The translations under genes and the position numbers were made by a program. Shown here piece by piece: positions 1 to 8,580 of a DNA stretch of 64,000 nt (its first letter is position 1; every line of letters starts with the position of its first letter). The stretch is from contig OY970235.1 of assembly GCA_963714145.1 (NCBI GenBank), positions 7,006,001 to 7,070,000 of the forward strand. The letters run 5' to 3'. The DNA comes from JBBWZH01 sp035544115 (GTDB lineage Bacteria > Actinomycetota > Actinomycetes > Mycobacteriales > CADCTP01). Under the pieces are notes generated by a model. That model ran no database searches, had not been told where the DNA came from, and saw only the letters and a program-made list of their open reading frames with translations.

Positions 1-615
1 CACGAGTCCGCGCTGACCCAGTTCCGCAGCGTGTTCGCGGCCCGGCCGGCCCGGCTGGTGATCGCGCTGGCGTTCGTGGAGGGCGCGATCCTGCTCGGCG
101 GGCTGACCTACCTGCCGGCCGCCGTGCAGGCCGGCGGCGCCGACGCGACCACGGCCGGGCTGGTCACCGCCGCGTTCGGGGTGGCGACGCTGGCCGCCGC
201 GCCGGCGGTGGCCCGGCTGTCCCGGCGGGTCCGGCCGGCCCGGCTGGTCGCGGTGGGCGCGGCCTGCCTGGTCGGGGCGTGGCTGCTGGTGGCGGTGTCG
301 GCGGCGGCCGCCGTCGCGCTGGTCTCCTGCCTGCTGCTCGGCGCGGCCTGGGCGGCGATGCACTCGACCCTGCAGACCTGGGCCACCCAGGTGGTGCCGG
401 CGGCCCGGGCGACCGCGGTCGCGATGTTCGCCTGCGCGCTGTTCGCCGGCAGCGCGATCGGCGCGCTGGTCTTCGGCGGCCTCGCCTCGGCCGACCGGTA
501 CGGCCTGATCTTCGCCTGGTCCGCCGCGGTCGCGGTGCCGCTCGGGGTGGCCGGCGCGATCGGGCGGGCCCGCTTCACCGACCCCGAGCGGCCCGAGCCG
601 GTGGCCCCGGCATGA
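1..615 (+). CDS. MFS transporter, C-terminal part (5' end outside window)
   Basis: The frame is open from base 1, so the gene begins upstream of the window. The visible 204 residues hold five or six hydrophobic helices rich in Ala, Leu, Val and Gly, separated by short Arg-rich loops. One loop (SRRVRPARLV) follows a helix in the way MFS cytoplasmic loops do. The pattern fits the C-terminal half of a major facilitator drug or sugar exporter in the cytoplasmic membrane. The substrate cannot be read. The stop codon at 613-615 overlaps an ATG at 612 (ATGA), so the following LacI gene may be translationally coupled and may control this exporter. Confidence 0.85.
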   Translation, partial: HESALTQFRSVFAARPARLVIALAFVEGAILLGGLTYLPAAVQAGGADATTAGLVTAAFGVATLAAAPAVARLSRRVRPARLVAVGAACLVGAWLLVAVSAAAAVALVSCLLLGAAWAAMHSTLQTWATQVVPAARATAVAMFACALFAGSAIGALVFGGLASADRYGLIFAWSAAVAVPLGVAGAIGRARFTDPERPEPVAPA

Positions 616-670
616 CGCGCCGACCCGGATCCGGCGGGACGGATGGTGCCGGTGGGGCCGGTGCGGCGGA

Positions 671-682
671 GCAATCCATTGC
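671..682. promoter_or_regulatory. candidate LacI-type operator (inverted repeat)
   Basis: GCAAT-CC-ATTGC is a perfect 5-bp inverted repeat with a 2-bp centre, AT-rich compared with its surroundings. It lies 31 bp upstream of the ATG at 714 of the LacI-family gene. Spacing and symmetry suit an autoregulatory operator, although LacI-family sites usually have a CG centre. If translation starts at 612 instead, this site lies inside the coding sequence. Confidence 0.35.
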
Positions 683-713
683 AGCCGGTGCCGGCGTCCC
701 GGATATTCGTCCC

Positions 714-1739
714 ATGACCAGGCCGCCGACGCTGCGGGACGTGGCCGACAGCGCGGGCGTGCACCCGGCGACCGCGTCCCGGGCGCTGAACCCGGAGACC
801 CGCCGGCTGGTCAACACCGAGACCGCGGAGCGGGTGATCCGGGCCGCGGCGGCGCTCGGCTACCGGCCCAACCCGATCGCGCGCAGCCTGAAGACGTCCC
901 GGTCGACCAGCGTCGGCCTGGTCATCCCGGACCTCACCAACCCGCTGTTCCCGCCGATCGTGCGGGGCATCGAGGACGTGCTCGGCCCGGCCGGCTACAA
1001 CGCCTGGATCGTGAACACCGACAACGACCCGGACCGGGAGCAGGCGCAGATCGAGTCGTTGCGGTTCCGCCAGGTGGAGGGGCTGATCGTGGCCACCGCC
1101 CGGCTGGAGCACCCGTTCCTGGACGGGCTGGCCGCGGCCGGGCTGCCGCTGGTGCTGGTGAACCGGCGGATGTCCCGCGGCGACATCCCGTCGGTGACCG
1201 CCGACGACGCGGCCGGCGTGGCGCTGGCCATGGCGCACCTGGTCGAGCTCGGGCACCGCCGGATCGCGCACCTCGCCGGCCCGCAGCACACCTCGACCGG
1301 CCGGACCCGGGCCAACGCGTTCCGGCAGGCGCTGGCCGACCACGGCCTGCCGGACGAGCCGGCGCTGCGGGTCGAATGCGCCTCCTGGACCGAGCTGGCC
1401 GGTGCCGCCGGGCTGCGCGAACTGCTCGACGCGGGCGTCGACTGCACCGCGATCCTGGCCGGCAACGACCTGATCGCGCTGGGCTGCTACGACGCGCTGG
1501 CCGATCGCGGCGCCCGCTGCCCGGACGACATCAGCATCGTCGGCTTCAACGACATGCCGTACGCGGACAAGCTGAACCCGCCGCTGACCACCGTCCGCAT
1601 CCCGCACTACGCGATCGGCGCCGAAGGCGCCCAACTCCTGCTCGACCGGCTGCGCGACCCGCACCGGCACACCCGCTCGGTGGTCCTCCCGCTGACCCTG
1701 GTCGTCCGCGGTTCCACCGCGCCGGCCCGCCGCGGCTGA
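714..1739 (+). CDS. LacI family transcriptional regulator
   Basis: 341 residues, normal for the family. The N-terminus has the LacI helix-turn-helix and hinge helix (TLRDVADSAGVHPATASRAL, then YRPNPIARSLK). A periplasmic-binding-like sugar-sensor domain follows, with typical motifs (GLVIPDLTNPLFPPIVRGIE near residue 65, AILAGNDLIALG near 245, SIVGFNDMPYADKLNPPLTT near 275). It should bind DNA as a dimer and release it on ligand binding; the ligand is unknown. I chose ATG 714 because the HTH begins four residues later. The in-frame ATG at 612 would add 34 low-complexity residues but overlaps the upstream MFS stop by 4 bp, so it remains possible. Confidence 0.92.
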   Translation: MTRPPTLRDVADSAGVHPATASRALNPETRRLVNTETAERVIRAAAALGYRPNPIARSLKTSRSTSVGLVIPDLTNPLFPPIVRGIEDVLGPAGYNAWIVNTDNDPDREQAQIESLRFRQVEGLIVATARLEHPFLDGLAAAGLPLVLVNRRMSRGDIPSVTADDAAGVALAMAHLVELGHRRIAHLAGPQHTSTGRTRANAFRQALADHGLPDEPALRVECASWTELAGAAGLRELLDAGVDCTAILAGNDLIALGCYDALADRGARCPDDISIVGFNDMPYADKLNPPLTTVRIPHYAIGAEGAQLLLDRLRDPHRHTRSVVLPLTLVVRGSTAPARRG

Positions 1740-1758
1740 CCCGCGGCTGACCCGCGGC
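1730..1758. repeat. 11-bp tandem repeat spanning the LacI stop codon
   Basis: The unit CCGCGGCTGAC occurs twice in tandem (1730-1740, 1741-1751) with a third partial copy to 1758. The LacI stop codon TGA lies in the first unit. It looks like a slippage product in the short convergent gap before the CoxS stop at 1774. Confidence 0.7.
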
Positions 1759-1773
1759 CCGTCGCCGGCCGGG

Positions 1774-2241
1774 TCAGCCGGCGAGCTGGGCGGCGGCCCG
1801 GGCAGCCCGGGCGGCGGCGAGGATGCCCTGGTAGCCGGTGCACCGGCAGAGGTTCGAGGAGACCAGGTCGAGGAGGGCGGCGTCGTCCAGGTCGGGTTCG
1901 GCCAGCTCGGCGGCGAGCAGCAGGACGAAGCCGGGCGTGCAGAAGCCGCACTGGAACGCGCCGTGGTCGGCGAACGCCTGCTGGACCGGGTGCAACCCGG
2001 TGCCGGCCGGCAGCCCGGCCACGGTGGTGACCCGGTGGCCGTCCGCCTGCACGGCCAGCAGCAGGCAGGCGCGGACCGCGACGCCGTCGAGGTGCACCGT
2101 GCACGCGCCGCAGGCACCCTGCTCGCAGCCCAGGTGCACGCTGGTCGCGGCGCACTGGTCGCGCAGCGCGTCGGCGAGCGTGGTGCGCGGCTCGACGTCC
2201 ACCTGCCGCGGCACGCCGTCCACGGTCAGCCCGATCTCCAT
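1774..2241 (-). CDS. coxS: (2Fe-2S)-binding subunit of a molybdenum hydroxylase (CoxS/XdhC-like)
   Basis: 155 residues, full length for the small iron-sulfur subunit of the xanthine/CO dehydrogenase family. The plant-type ferredoxin cluster ligands are Cys39, 44, 47 and 59 (GCEQGACGACTV). The second helical cluster uses Cys98, 101, 132 and 134 (CGFCTPGF, CRCTGY). It passes electrons from the molybdenum subunit to FAD. Its start lies 26 bp after the stop of the FAD subunit on the same strand, so the two are co-transcribed. The large subunit is not in this operon but runs divergently at 3399. The gene symbol denotes the family, not proven CO oxidation. Confidence 0.93.
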   Translation of the reverse strand: MEIGLTVDGVPRQVDVEPRTTLADALRDQCAATSVHLGCEQGACGACTVHLDGVAVRACLLLAVQADGHRVTTVAGLPAGTGLHPVQQAFADHGAFQCGFCTPGFVLLLAAELAEPDLDDAALLDLVSSNLCRCTGYQGILAAARAARAAAQLAG

Positions 2242-2267
2242 ACCGCCCCCTTTCCGGCCCGATCCAG

Positions 2268-3236
2268 CTATCCGGCCCGATCCAGCCCTGGCCGGTCAGG
2301 ATCCAGCCCTGGCCGGTCGGGATCCAACACCGCGCCGCCCGGCTCCGCCCGGTCCAGCACCGCCTGGTCCAGCGCGGCGGTGATCAACGCCGCGACGATG
2401 GCCCGCTGGTAACCGGCCGGATCGGCACCGTCCCGCGGGGTGATCTCGTCCGCCGCGGTGGCCGCAGCCAGGTCCCGCTGCCGGCCGGTCAGTGGCCGCC
2501 CGACCAGCGTCGCCGCCGCTGCCGGCAGCAGCACCGGCCGGCCGCCCACCCCGGCCACCCCGATCCGCACCGCCGCCACCTCACCTCCGGCCGGGCCGCC
2601 GACCCCGGGCGGCGGGCCGGCCCAGTGCACCAGCACGCAGGCGGCCGCCTCGGCGAAGGAACCGGCGGTGCGGGCGCGTTCGACGAAGCCGGCGCCGACC
2701 TGGCCGGGCGCCCAGCGCGGGAAGGTGACCTCGGTGATCAGCTCGTCCGGCCGGCGGGTGGTGCTGAACGGGGAGTCGAGCAGCGCGTCCACGGTGAGCC
2801 GGCGGGTGCCGGCGGCGCTGGCGAGGCGCACCTCGGCGTCGACGGTGAGGCCGAGCAGGCACCACTCGGCAGCCGGGTCGGCATGCGCGAGGCTGCCGCA
2901 GACGGTGCCCCGGTTGCGGATCGGCGGGTGCCCGACCCGGGGCGCCACCCGGGCCAGCAGCCGGCCCAGCGGGCCGGGCTCCAGCGCCCGCTCCACCGCC
3001 CGGTGCCGCACCAGCGCCCCGACCTGGACGTCCCGGTCGGCGACCAGCACCCGGTCCAGGCCGGGCAACCGGTTGATGTCGAGCACGAAGTCGGGACGGG
3101 CCAGCCGCAGGTTGAGCAGCGGGACCAGGCTCTGCCCGCCGGCCAGCACGCTGGCCGCCTCGGCGTGTTCGGCCAGCAGGTCCAGCGCCTCGCCGAGGGT
3201 GCCCGGCGCGAGGTACTCAAACGATTGCGGTTTCAC
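2268..3236 (-). CDS. coxM: FAD-binding subunit of a molybdenum hydroxylase (CoxM-like)
   Basis: 322 residues. It begins VKPQSFEYLAPGTLGEAL and holds the FAD signatures AGGQSLVPLLNLRLARP near residues 32-48 and IRNRGTVCGSLAHADPAAEW near residue 105, typical of the medium subunit (PCMH-type FAD fold plus CO-dehydrogenase C-terminal domain). A GTG at 3234-3236 is taken as the start because homology begins there and no earlier start continues it. The last residues carry a duplicated DPDRPGL motif encoded by two 21-bp direct repeats (2279-2299, 2300-2320), a likely slippage extension of the tail. It sits first in the minus-strand pair with coxS. Confidence 0.92.
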   Translation of the reverse strand: MKPQSFEYLAPGTLGEALDLLAEHAEAASVLAGGQSLVPLLNLRLARPDFVLDINRLPGLDRVLVADRDVQVGALVRHRAVERALEPGPLGRLLARVAPRVGHPPIRNRGTVCGSLAHADPAAEWCLLGLTVDAEVRLASAAGTRRLTVDALLDSPFSTTRRPDELITEVTFPRWAPGQVGAGFVERARTAGSFAEAAACVLVHWAGPPPGVGGPAGGEVAAVRIGVAGVGGRPVLLPAAAATLVGRPLTGRQRDLAAATAADEITPRDGADPAGYQRAIVAALITAALDQAVLDRAEPGGAVLDPDRPGLDPDRPGLDRAG

Positions 3237-3398
3237 CGCGGCGGAATCTACTGTCGGCGGGGCCGGGGCGGCAATGGCCGCCGGACCCCGCCCGCCGCCG
3301 GTCCCGACGAAGGTCGCAGCGGTGTCCCACCGGCCGTCCGGCCGGCCCGGTCGGGGCCGACCCGTACCGCTGTCGAAGGCCGATAGGAGACGCCGTCG
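3237..3398. promoter_or_regulatory. divergent control region of the molybdenum hydroxylase genes
   Basis: This 162-bp gap separates the divergent coxM and coxL starts, so it must hold both promoters. AGGAGA at 3385-3390 is the Shine-Dalgarno of coxL. No clear SD precedes the coxM GTG. I see no convincing -35/-10 pair; the inverted segment CGGCCGTCCGGCCG near 3340 could be a binding site but may be chance in such GC-rich DNA. Confidence 0.4.
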
Positions 3399-5705
3399 AT
3401 GACCGGAACGATCGAGCAGGCGCGATCCGCCGCCGGTTGGCGGCAGGTCGGCCGGTCCCTGCCGGCGCCGGACGCCGACGAGGTGCTCCGCGGCGCCGCC
3501 CGGTACGTCGCCGACCTGCGGGTGCCGGGCTGCCTGGACGCCGCCTTCACCCGTTCCTGGACGGCGCACGGCTGGCTGCGCACCGTCGACGCCGGGCCGG
3601 CCCGGGAACTGCCCGGCGTGCTCGCCGCCTGGTCCGCCGCCGACCTGCCCGACCTGCCCGCCGTCCCGTCCCCGCCGCGCGGCGGCGAACCCGCGGCGAT
3701 GCGGCGGCCGGCGCTGGCCACCGACCGGGTCCGGTTCGTCGGCGACCCGGTCGCGGTCGTCATCGGCACCGACCGGTACCGGGCCGAGGACGGCGCCGAA
3801 CTGGTCGAGGTCGACATCGACCCGCTGCCGCCGGTGCTCGACCCGCTCGCGGCGGCCACCGCCGATGCCCCCACCCTCTACACCGGACTGTCCAATGTGG
3901 TCAGCCAGCGGGAGCTGGGCGAGCCGTGCGCGGACGAGTTGGCCCGCTGCCCGGTCGTGGTCACCAGCACGGTCCGCAACCAGCGGCTGGCCGCCACCTC
4001 GATGGAGCCGCGCGGCATCCTGGCCCGGCCGGAGCCGTCCGGCGGGCTCACCGTCTGGGTCTCCCACCAGGCGCCGCACCGGCTGAAAGGCGCGCTGGTC
4101 ACGGCGTTCGGGCTCGACCCGGACGGGGTGCGGGTGATCGTCCCGGCGGTCGGCGGCGCGTTCGGCGCGAAGAGCCAGACCTACCCGGAGTACCTGGTGG
4201 TGGTCGCCGCCGCGCTGCGGCTGGGCCGCCCGGTGCGCTGGATCGAGGACCGGTACGAGGCGCTCACCGCCGCCACGCACGGCCGCGGCCAGGTCAGCAC
4301 GCTGCGCCTCGGGCTCGACCCGGACGGCCGGTTCCGCGCGCTGACCGCCGAGATCTGGGCCGACGTCGGCGGCTACCCGGGCACCGGCGGCTTCATCCCG
4401 GAGATGACCGGCTGGCTGATGTCCGGCCCGTACGCGATCGACCGGCTGCACGTGACCACCCGCAGCGTGGTCACCACCGCCGCGCCGACCGCCTCCTACC
4501 GCGGCGCCGGCCGGCCCGAGGCGGCGTACGCGCTGGAGCGCTGCGTGGACGCCGCCGCCGAGCGGCTCGGCCTGGACCCGGCCGAGATCCGGCGCCGCAA
4601 CTTCATCCCGCCGGACGCGTTCCCGTACCGGTCGCCGACCGGGGCCGAGTACGACAGCGGCCGGTACGCCTCGGCGCTGGACGCCGCGCTGCGGGCCGCC
4701 GACTATCCGGGCTGGCGGGCCGAGCAGGCCCGCCGCCGCGCCGCCGGCCACCCGCTGCTGCTCGGCATCGGGCTGGCCAGCTGGGTGGAGCGGTCCGGCG
4801 GGGAGCGCGGCGGCAGCGAGTACGCCCGGGTCGAACTGCCCGGCACCGGCCCGGTGATCGCCCGGGTCGGCACCGCGTCCCAGGGCCAGGGGCACCGGGT
4901 GACGCTGGCCCAGGTGGTGGCCGAAGGGCTGGGCATCGAGCCGGCGGCGGTCCGGGTGGTCACCGGCGACACCGCCGAGGTGGCCCGCGGCACCGGCGCG
5001 TTCGGCAGCCGGACGATGCAGGTCGGCGGCAACGCGGCGTACCTGGCCGCGGTGGCGCTGCGGGCCCGGGCGGTGGCGGCGGCCGCGCCGCTGTTCGGCG
5101 TCCCGGCCGACGCCGTGGAGCTGACCGCCGACGGGCTGCACCCGGCCGGCGACCCGGTCCGGCTGATCACGTTCGCGGAGCTGACCGCCCGGGTCGGCGA
5201 ACTGGCCGCCGAGGAGGTGTTCGCGCCACCGCAGGGCTTCCCGTTCGGCGCGTACGTGGCGGTGGTCGAGGTCGCCCGGCGCACCGGCGACATCTGGGTG
5301 CTGCGGCTGGTGGCGGTGGACGACTGCGGCGTGGTGGTGAACCCGGCCGTGGTGCGCGGCCAGATCCACGGCTCGATCGCGCAGGGCCTCGGCCAGGCGC
5401 TGTACGAGTCGGCCAGCTACGGCCCGGACGGCCAGCCACTGGCCGGCACCCTGCTGGACTACTCGATCCCGACCGCGGCCGAGATGCCGCCGATCACGCT
5501 GGTCGAGCACGTCACGCCGAACCCGAATGTCCCGCTGGGTACCAAGGGCGCCGGCGAGTCAGGCTGCATCGGCACCCCACCGGCGGTGGTCAACGCCGTG
5601 TCCGACGCGCTCACCGGCTACGACCGGTCCGGCCTGGAGATGCCGCTCACCCCGGCCGCGGTCTGGACCTGCCTGCAGCGGCCGACCGGCGCCGGGGCCG
5701 GCTGA
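3399..5705 (+). CDS. coxL: molybdopterin-binding large subunit, CO/xanthine dehydrogenase family (form II-like)
   Basis: 768 residues, the usual length. It binds the molybdopterin-cytosine cofactor and the substrate and works with CoxS and CoxM as a cytosolic heterotrimer. Cofactor motifs visible are GGAFGAK (252-258), SYRGAGR (366-372), a GQGH segment near 490, and LGTKGAGESG with the catalytic Glu at 720. True form I CO dehydrogenases carry AYxCSFR in the active-site loop. The SYRGAGR here matches form II, whose real substrates (aldehydes, purines or other heterocycles) are mostly unknown. AGGAGA precedes ATG 3399. It is unusual that the large subunit is transcribed away from the other two. 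Confidence 0.94.
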   Translation: MTGTIEQARSAAGWRQVGRSLPAPDADEVLRGAARYVADLRVPGCLDAAFTRSWTAHGWLRTVDAGPARELPGVLAAWSAADLPDLPAVPSPPRGGEPAAMRRPALATDRVRFVGDPVAVVIGTDRYRAEDGAELVEVDIDPLPPVLDPLAAATADAPTLYTGLSNVVSQRELGEPCADELARCPVVVTSTVRNQRLAATSMEPRGILARPEPSGGLTVWVSHQAPHRLKGALVTAFGLDPDGVRVIVPAVGGAFGAKSQTYPEYLVVVAAALRLGRPVRWIEDRYEALTAATHGRGQVSTLRLGLDPDGRFRALTAEIWADVGGYPGTGGFIPEMTGWLMSGPYAIDRLHVTTRSVVTTAAPTASYRGAGRPEAAYALERCVDAAAERLGLDPAEIRRRNFIPPDAFPYRSPTGAEYDSGRYASALDAALRAADYPGWRAEQARRRAAGHPLLLGIGLASWVERSGGERGGSEYARVELPGTGPVIARVGTASQGQGHRVTLAQVVAEGLGIEPAAVRVVTGDTAEVARGTGAFGSRTMQVGGNAAYLAAVALRARAVAAAAPLFGVPADAVELTADGLHPAGDPVRLITFAELTARVGELAAEEVFAPPQGFPFGAYVAVVEVARRTGDIWVLRLVAVDDCGVVVNPAVVRGQIHGSIAQGLGQALYESASYGPDGQPLAGTLLDYSIPTAAEMPPITLVEHVTPNPNVPLGTKGAGESGCIGTPPAVVNAVSDALTGYDRSGLEMPLTPAAVWTCLQRPTGAGAG

Positions 5706-5786
5706 CCCTGACCGGATCGCGCCCACTGCCGGACACCGGCACCGTGCCGACCCTCCCACCGGGCTGACCGCCCCGGGCAGCTGATG

Positions 5787-6776
5787 TCAACCACTGCCTG
5801 CCCGGACGACCGGAGCAGCGCCGGCGCCGACCACCGGGACGGCGACCGGACCGGTGGCCGGACCGGCCGGTGGGCTGCTCCGGGTGCGCAGGCCGAGGGT
5901 GAGGCCGAGGGCGACGACGGCGATGCCGGCCCAGACGACCGGCGGCGGCAGCGGGCCGCCGAGCAGCACGCCGGCGCCGGCGGCGGCGACCGGGGCCACG
6001 CCGGTGAGCAGGCCGGCCCGGCTGGCGCCGAGCACCCGGACGCTGGAGTACCAGAGCACGAACGCAGCGGTGATCGCGACGGCGAGGTAGCCGATCGCCA
6101 GCAGGTCGGCCCGGGTCAGCCCGGCCGCCGCGGCCGGCCCCTCGGTGACGAGCCCGGCTGCGCCGAAGACCACCGCCGCCAGCCAGCTGGTGTGCACCGA
6201 GACGCCCCAGGCGCCGTGCCGGCCGAGCACCGGGACCGCGAGCAGGGTGAAGCCGGCCTCGCAGCCGAAGACCACGCCGGCCCAGGCCAGCCCCACCGCG
6301 TCGGTCCGGCCGAGGCCCTGCACCAGGGCGGCGCCGGCGGTGACCACCAGCGCGGCGGCCAGCACGGTCGGGCTGGGGCGGCGGCCGTCCAGCAACGGGC
6401 CGACCGCGGCCAGCAGGACCGGGACACAGGCCACCGCGACGCCGAGCACCGCCGGCTCGGCGTGCCGCGAGCCGTGCACCAGCGCGATGTTGAACAGCAC
6501 CAGCCCGGTGCCGGTGACGCCGAGCAGCCAGCCCCAGTCCCGGCCGCGGGGACGGACCAGCCGCTGCCCGGTCACCCGGGCCGCCCCGACCAGCAGCAGG
6601 CAGGCGACCGTGTACCGGATGGCCTGCGCGGTCAGCAGCGGCTGCCCGGCCAGCACGGACGAGACCGCGACGCTGCCGCCGACACAGACCATGCCGCCGG
6701 CGCCGGCGGCCACGCCGAGCCGGCTGGCCCGGGCCGGCCGGGGCGGGGCGGGGTTCGGTGTGGACACGGCTGCCAT
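5787..6776 (-). CDS. EamA/DMT family transporter
   Basis: 329 residues with ten hydrophobic helices arranged as two EamA repeats, the drug/metabolite transporter fold, in the cytoplasmic membrane. The tail is Pro/Gly/Val rich and disordered. It is divergent from the MocR-type regulator 20 bp away, a common arrangement in which the regulator controls a small-molecule exporter, often for an amine, amino acid or vitamin B6-related compound. That substrate idea is inference. No strong Shine-Dalgarno is visible before the ATG at 6774-6776. The gene is convergent with coxL (gap 81 bp). Confidence 0.88.
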   Translation of the reverse strand: MAAVSTPNPAPPRPARASRLGVAAGAGGMVCVGGSVAVSSVLAGQPLLTAQAIRYTVACLLLVGAARVTGQRLVRPRGRDWGWLLGVTGTGLVLFNIALVHGSRHAEPAVLGVAVACVPVLLAAVGPLLDGRRPSPTVLAAALVVTAGAALVQGLGRTDAVGLAWAGVVFGCEAGFTLLAVPVLGRHGAWGVSVHTSWLAAVVFGAAGLVTEGPAAAAGLTRADLLAIGYLAVAITAAFVLWYSSVRVLGASRAGLLTGVAPVAAAGAGVLLGGPLPPPVVWAGIAVVALGLTLGLRTRSSPPAGPATGPVAVPVVGAGAAPVVRAGSG

Positions 6777-6796
6777 GCTGGTCAGGGGGTGGTCCA
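6777..6796. promoter_or_regulatory. EamA/MocR divergent start region with TGGTCCA
   Basis: Only 20 bp separate the two divergent start codons. GGGGGTGG at 6785-6792 is the Shine-Dalgarno of the MocR gene. TGGTCCA at 6790-6796 recurs in the control region of the second MocR gene (51840-51846). The promoters must reach into the coding regions. Confidence 0.4.
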
Positions 6797-8545
6797 GTGA
6801 GTAGGTCCACAGACGCGACTTCTAACCAGACCAATGGGCCCGGCGCCGACTTCCTCCAACTCGACCCGTCGGCCGCCCCGGCCAAAGGCCTGACCCGGTG
6901 GCTGGTCGACGCGCTGCGCGCCGCGATCGCCGACGGCCGGCTGCCGGCCGGCACGGCGCTGCCGCCGACCCGGATACTCGCCGCCGAGCTGCGGGTCTCC
7001 CGCGGCGTGGTCGTCGAGAGCTACCAGCGGCTCGGCGACGAGGGCCTGGTCAGCGCGCACCGCCGGGCCGGTACCCGGGTCCTGCCCCGCCGCCCCCCAC
7101 CCGCCCCACCCACCCGTCCGCAACCCGGAGCCCACCCGCACCCCGGGGCCCAGCCGCATCCCGGGGCCCAGCCGGAGACCGGAGTCCACCCGCATCCCGG
7201 GGCCTACCCGGAGACCGGGGCCCGGCCCGAGACCGGGGCCCGCCCGGGGACAGCGGGCCGCCCGGAATCCAGCGCCGGCTCACAGCCCGGAGGCAGCCAG
7301 GAAACCGGCGCCGGCCCGGAGCCCGGAGCCGGGTCGGCGGACGGAGCGGGGCCGGAGGCGGGCGACCGTCCGGTGTGGGGTGCTGGGCGGTCGCGGACAG
7401 AGCCCTGGACGCCGGCCGCGCCGCTGCTGCCGATCGCGGCCGACCGGTATCCCACGCCGGTGGAGATCGATCTCTCGCCCGGCGTCCCGGATCTGTCCGC
7501 GTTCCCGCGGGCCGCCTGGCTGCGGGCCGAACGGGCCGTGCTGGCCGCGGCCGGCACCGCCGACCTCGGCTACGGCGACCCGCGCGGGCGACCCAGGCTG
7601 CGCCAGGAACTGGCCGGCTGGCTGGCCCGCAGCCGCGGCCTGCGGGTCGACCCGGACGACATCATCGTGGTCACCGGGGTGGCCCAGTCGCTGGCGCTGC
7701 TGGCCCAGGTGCTGCGCACGGCCGGTGCGACCACGATCGGGGTGGAGGAGCCGGGTTCCCGCGGCGCCCGGGACGATCTGGCCTACTGGGGGCTGCGTCC
7801 GCTGCCGGTGCCGGTCGACGAGCACGGGCTGGACGTGGCCGCGCTACCGCCGCAGACCCGGGCCGTGCTGGTCACGCCGGCACACCAGTTCCCGACCGGG
7901 GTCGTGCTCGGTCCGGGCCGGCGGCGCGCCCTGCTCGACTGGGCGGCAACGGCCGACGGCCTGGTAATCGAGGACGACTACGACGCCGAGTACCGCTACG
8001 ACCGGGCGCCGGTGCCGGCACTGCAGGCCTCGGCGCCGGACCGGGTCGCGCACACCGGCAGCACGTCCAAGACGCTGGCGCCGGCGATGCGGCTGGGCTG
8101 GCTGATCCCGCCGCGCCGGCTGCACGCCGACCTGGTCACCGCCAAGCACGCCAGCGACCTGGGCAGCCCCGCGCTACCGCAACTCGTGCTCGCCCGCCTG
8201 ATCGCGACCGGCGAGTACGACCGGCACATCCGCCTGGTCCGCACCCGCCAGCGCCGCCGCCGGGACGCGCTGCTCGCCGCGCTGCGCGAGCACCTGCCGC
8301 AGGCCCGGGTCCAGGGCGTCGCCGCCGGCCTGCACCTGCTGCTCACCCTGCCGCCGGGGCCGTCCGACCTCGACCTGGCCGACCAGATCCGGCAGGCCGG
8401 CATCCTGGTCCACCCGCTCTCCTGGCACCGCACCCGCCCCGGCCCACCGGGCCTGATCCTCGGCTACGCCGCCCACCCGCCGGACCGCCTGCACACCGCC
8501 GCGACCCGCATCGCCGCCGCCCTGCGCGGCCGACCGCCCCGCTAG
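6797..8545 (+). CDS. MocR/PdxR-type GntR regulator with aminotransferase domain
   Basis: 582 residues from GTG 6797. A GntR winged helix (about residues 35-95, with LPPTRILAAELRVSRGVVVE) is joined to a class I aminotransferase-like domain (about 215-575). The PLP lysine lies in HTGSTSKTLAPAMRLGW. Other fold motifs include DLGYGDPRGRP, VTPAHQFPTGV and IEDDYDAEYRY. Such proteins bind PLP and use it as effector or to recognise an aminated ligand. The linker (about residues 100-205) is far longer than usual and built from 18-bp repeats giving Pro-Gly-Ala-His/Gln/Glu units. It probably controls the divergent EamA exporter. Confidence 0.93.
   Translation: MSRSTDATSNQTNGPGADFLQLDPSAAPAKGLTRWLVDALRAAIADGRLPAGTALPPTRILAAELRVSRGVVVESYQRLGDEGLVSAHRRAGTRVLPRRPPPAPPTRPQPGAHPHPGAQPHPGAQPETGVHPHPGAYPETGARPETGARPGTAGRPESSAGSQPGGSQETGAGPEPGAGSADGAGPEAGDRPVWGAGRSRTEPWTPAAPLLPIAADRYPTPVEIDLSPGVPDLSAFPRAAWLRAERAVLAAAGTADLGYGDPRGRPRLRQELAGWLARSRGLRVDPDDIIVVTGVAQSLALLAQVLRTAGATTIGVEEPGSRGARDDLAYWGLRPLPVPVDEHGLDVAALPPQTRAVLVTPAHQFPTGVVLGPGRRRALLDWAATADGLVIEDDYDAEYRYDRAPVPALQASAPDRVAHTGSTSKTLAPAMRLGWLIPPRRLHADLVTAKHASDLGSPALPQLVLARLIATGEYDRHIRLVRTRQRRRRDALLAALREHLPQARVQGVAAGLHLLLTLPPGPSDLDLADQIRQAGILVHPLSWHRTRPGPPGLILGYAAHPPDRLHTAATRIAAALRGRPPR
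7130..7255 (+). repeat. seven degenerate 18-bp repeats in the MocR linker
   Basis: About seven tandem 18-bp (6-codon) units, such as GCCCAGCCGCATCCCGGG, lie between the winged-helix and aminotransferase domains. The period preserves the reading frame. The units encode alternating PHPGAQ/PETGAR-like hexapeptides. Confidence 0.8.
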
Positions 8546-8567
8546 GCCGGCGACCGCCCGCGCCAGC

Positions 8568-8580
8568 GTCCACTGTGGAC
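8568..8580. repeat. 13-bp palindrome GTCCACTGTGGAC
   Basis: A perfect palindrome with one central base, lying in the 128-bp gap between the convergent MocR and GlxA-type genes. It is one member of the dispersed family described in the findings. Confidence 0.6.

Noticed and set aside
2268..5510. A 1,080-codon open frame on the minus strand reaching across coxL
   Set aside because: Only its 3' part (the coxM gene from 3236) has homology and gene-like codons. The rest is antisense to the intact coxL gene and is Arg/Gly/Gln-rich nonsense.
3399..5705. A true form I CO dehydrogenase
   Set aside because: The active-site loop reads SYRGAGR instead of the AYxCSFR loop with the essential Cys, so aerobic CO oxidation should not be assumed.
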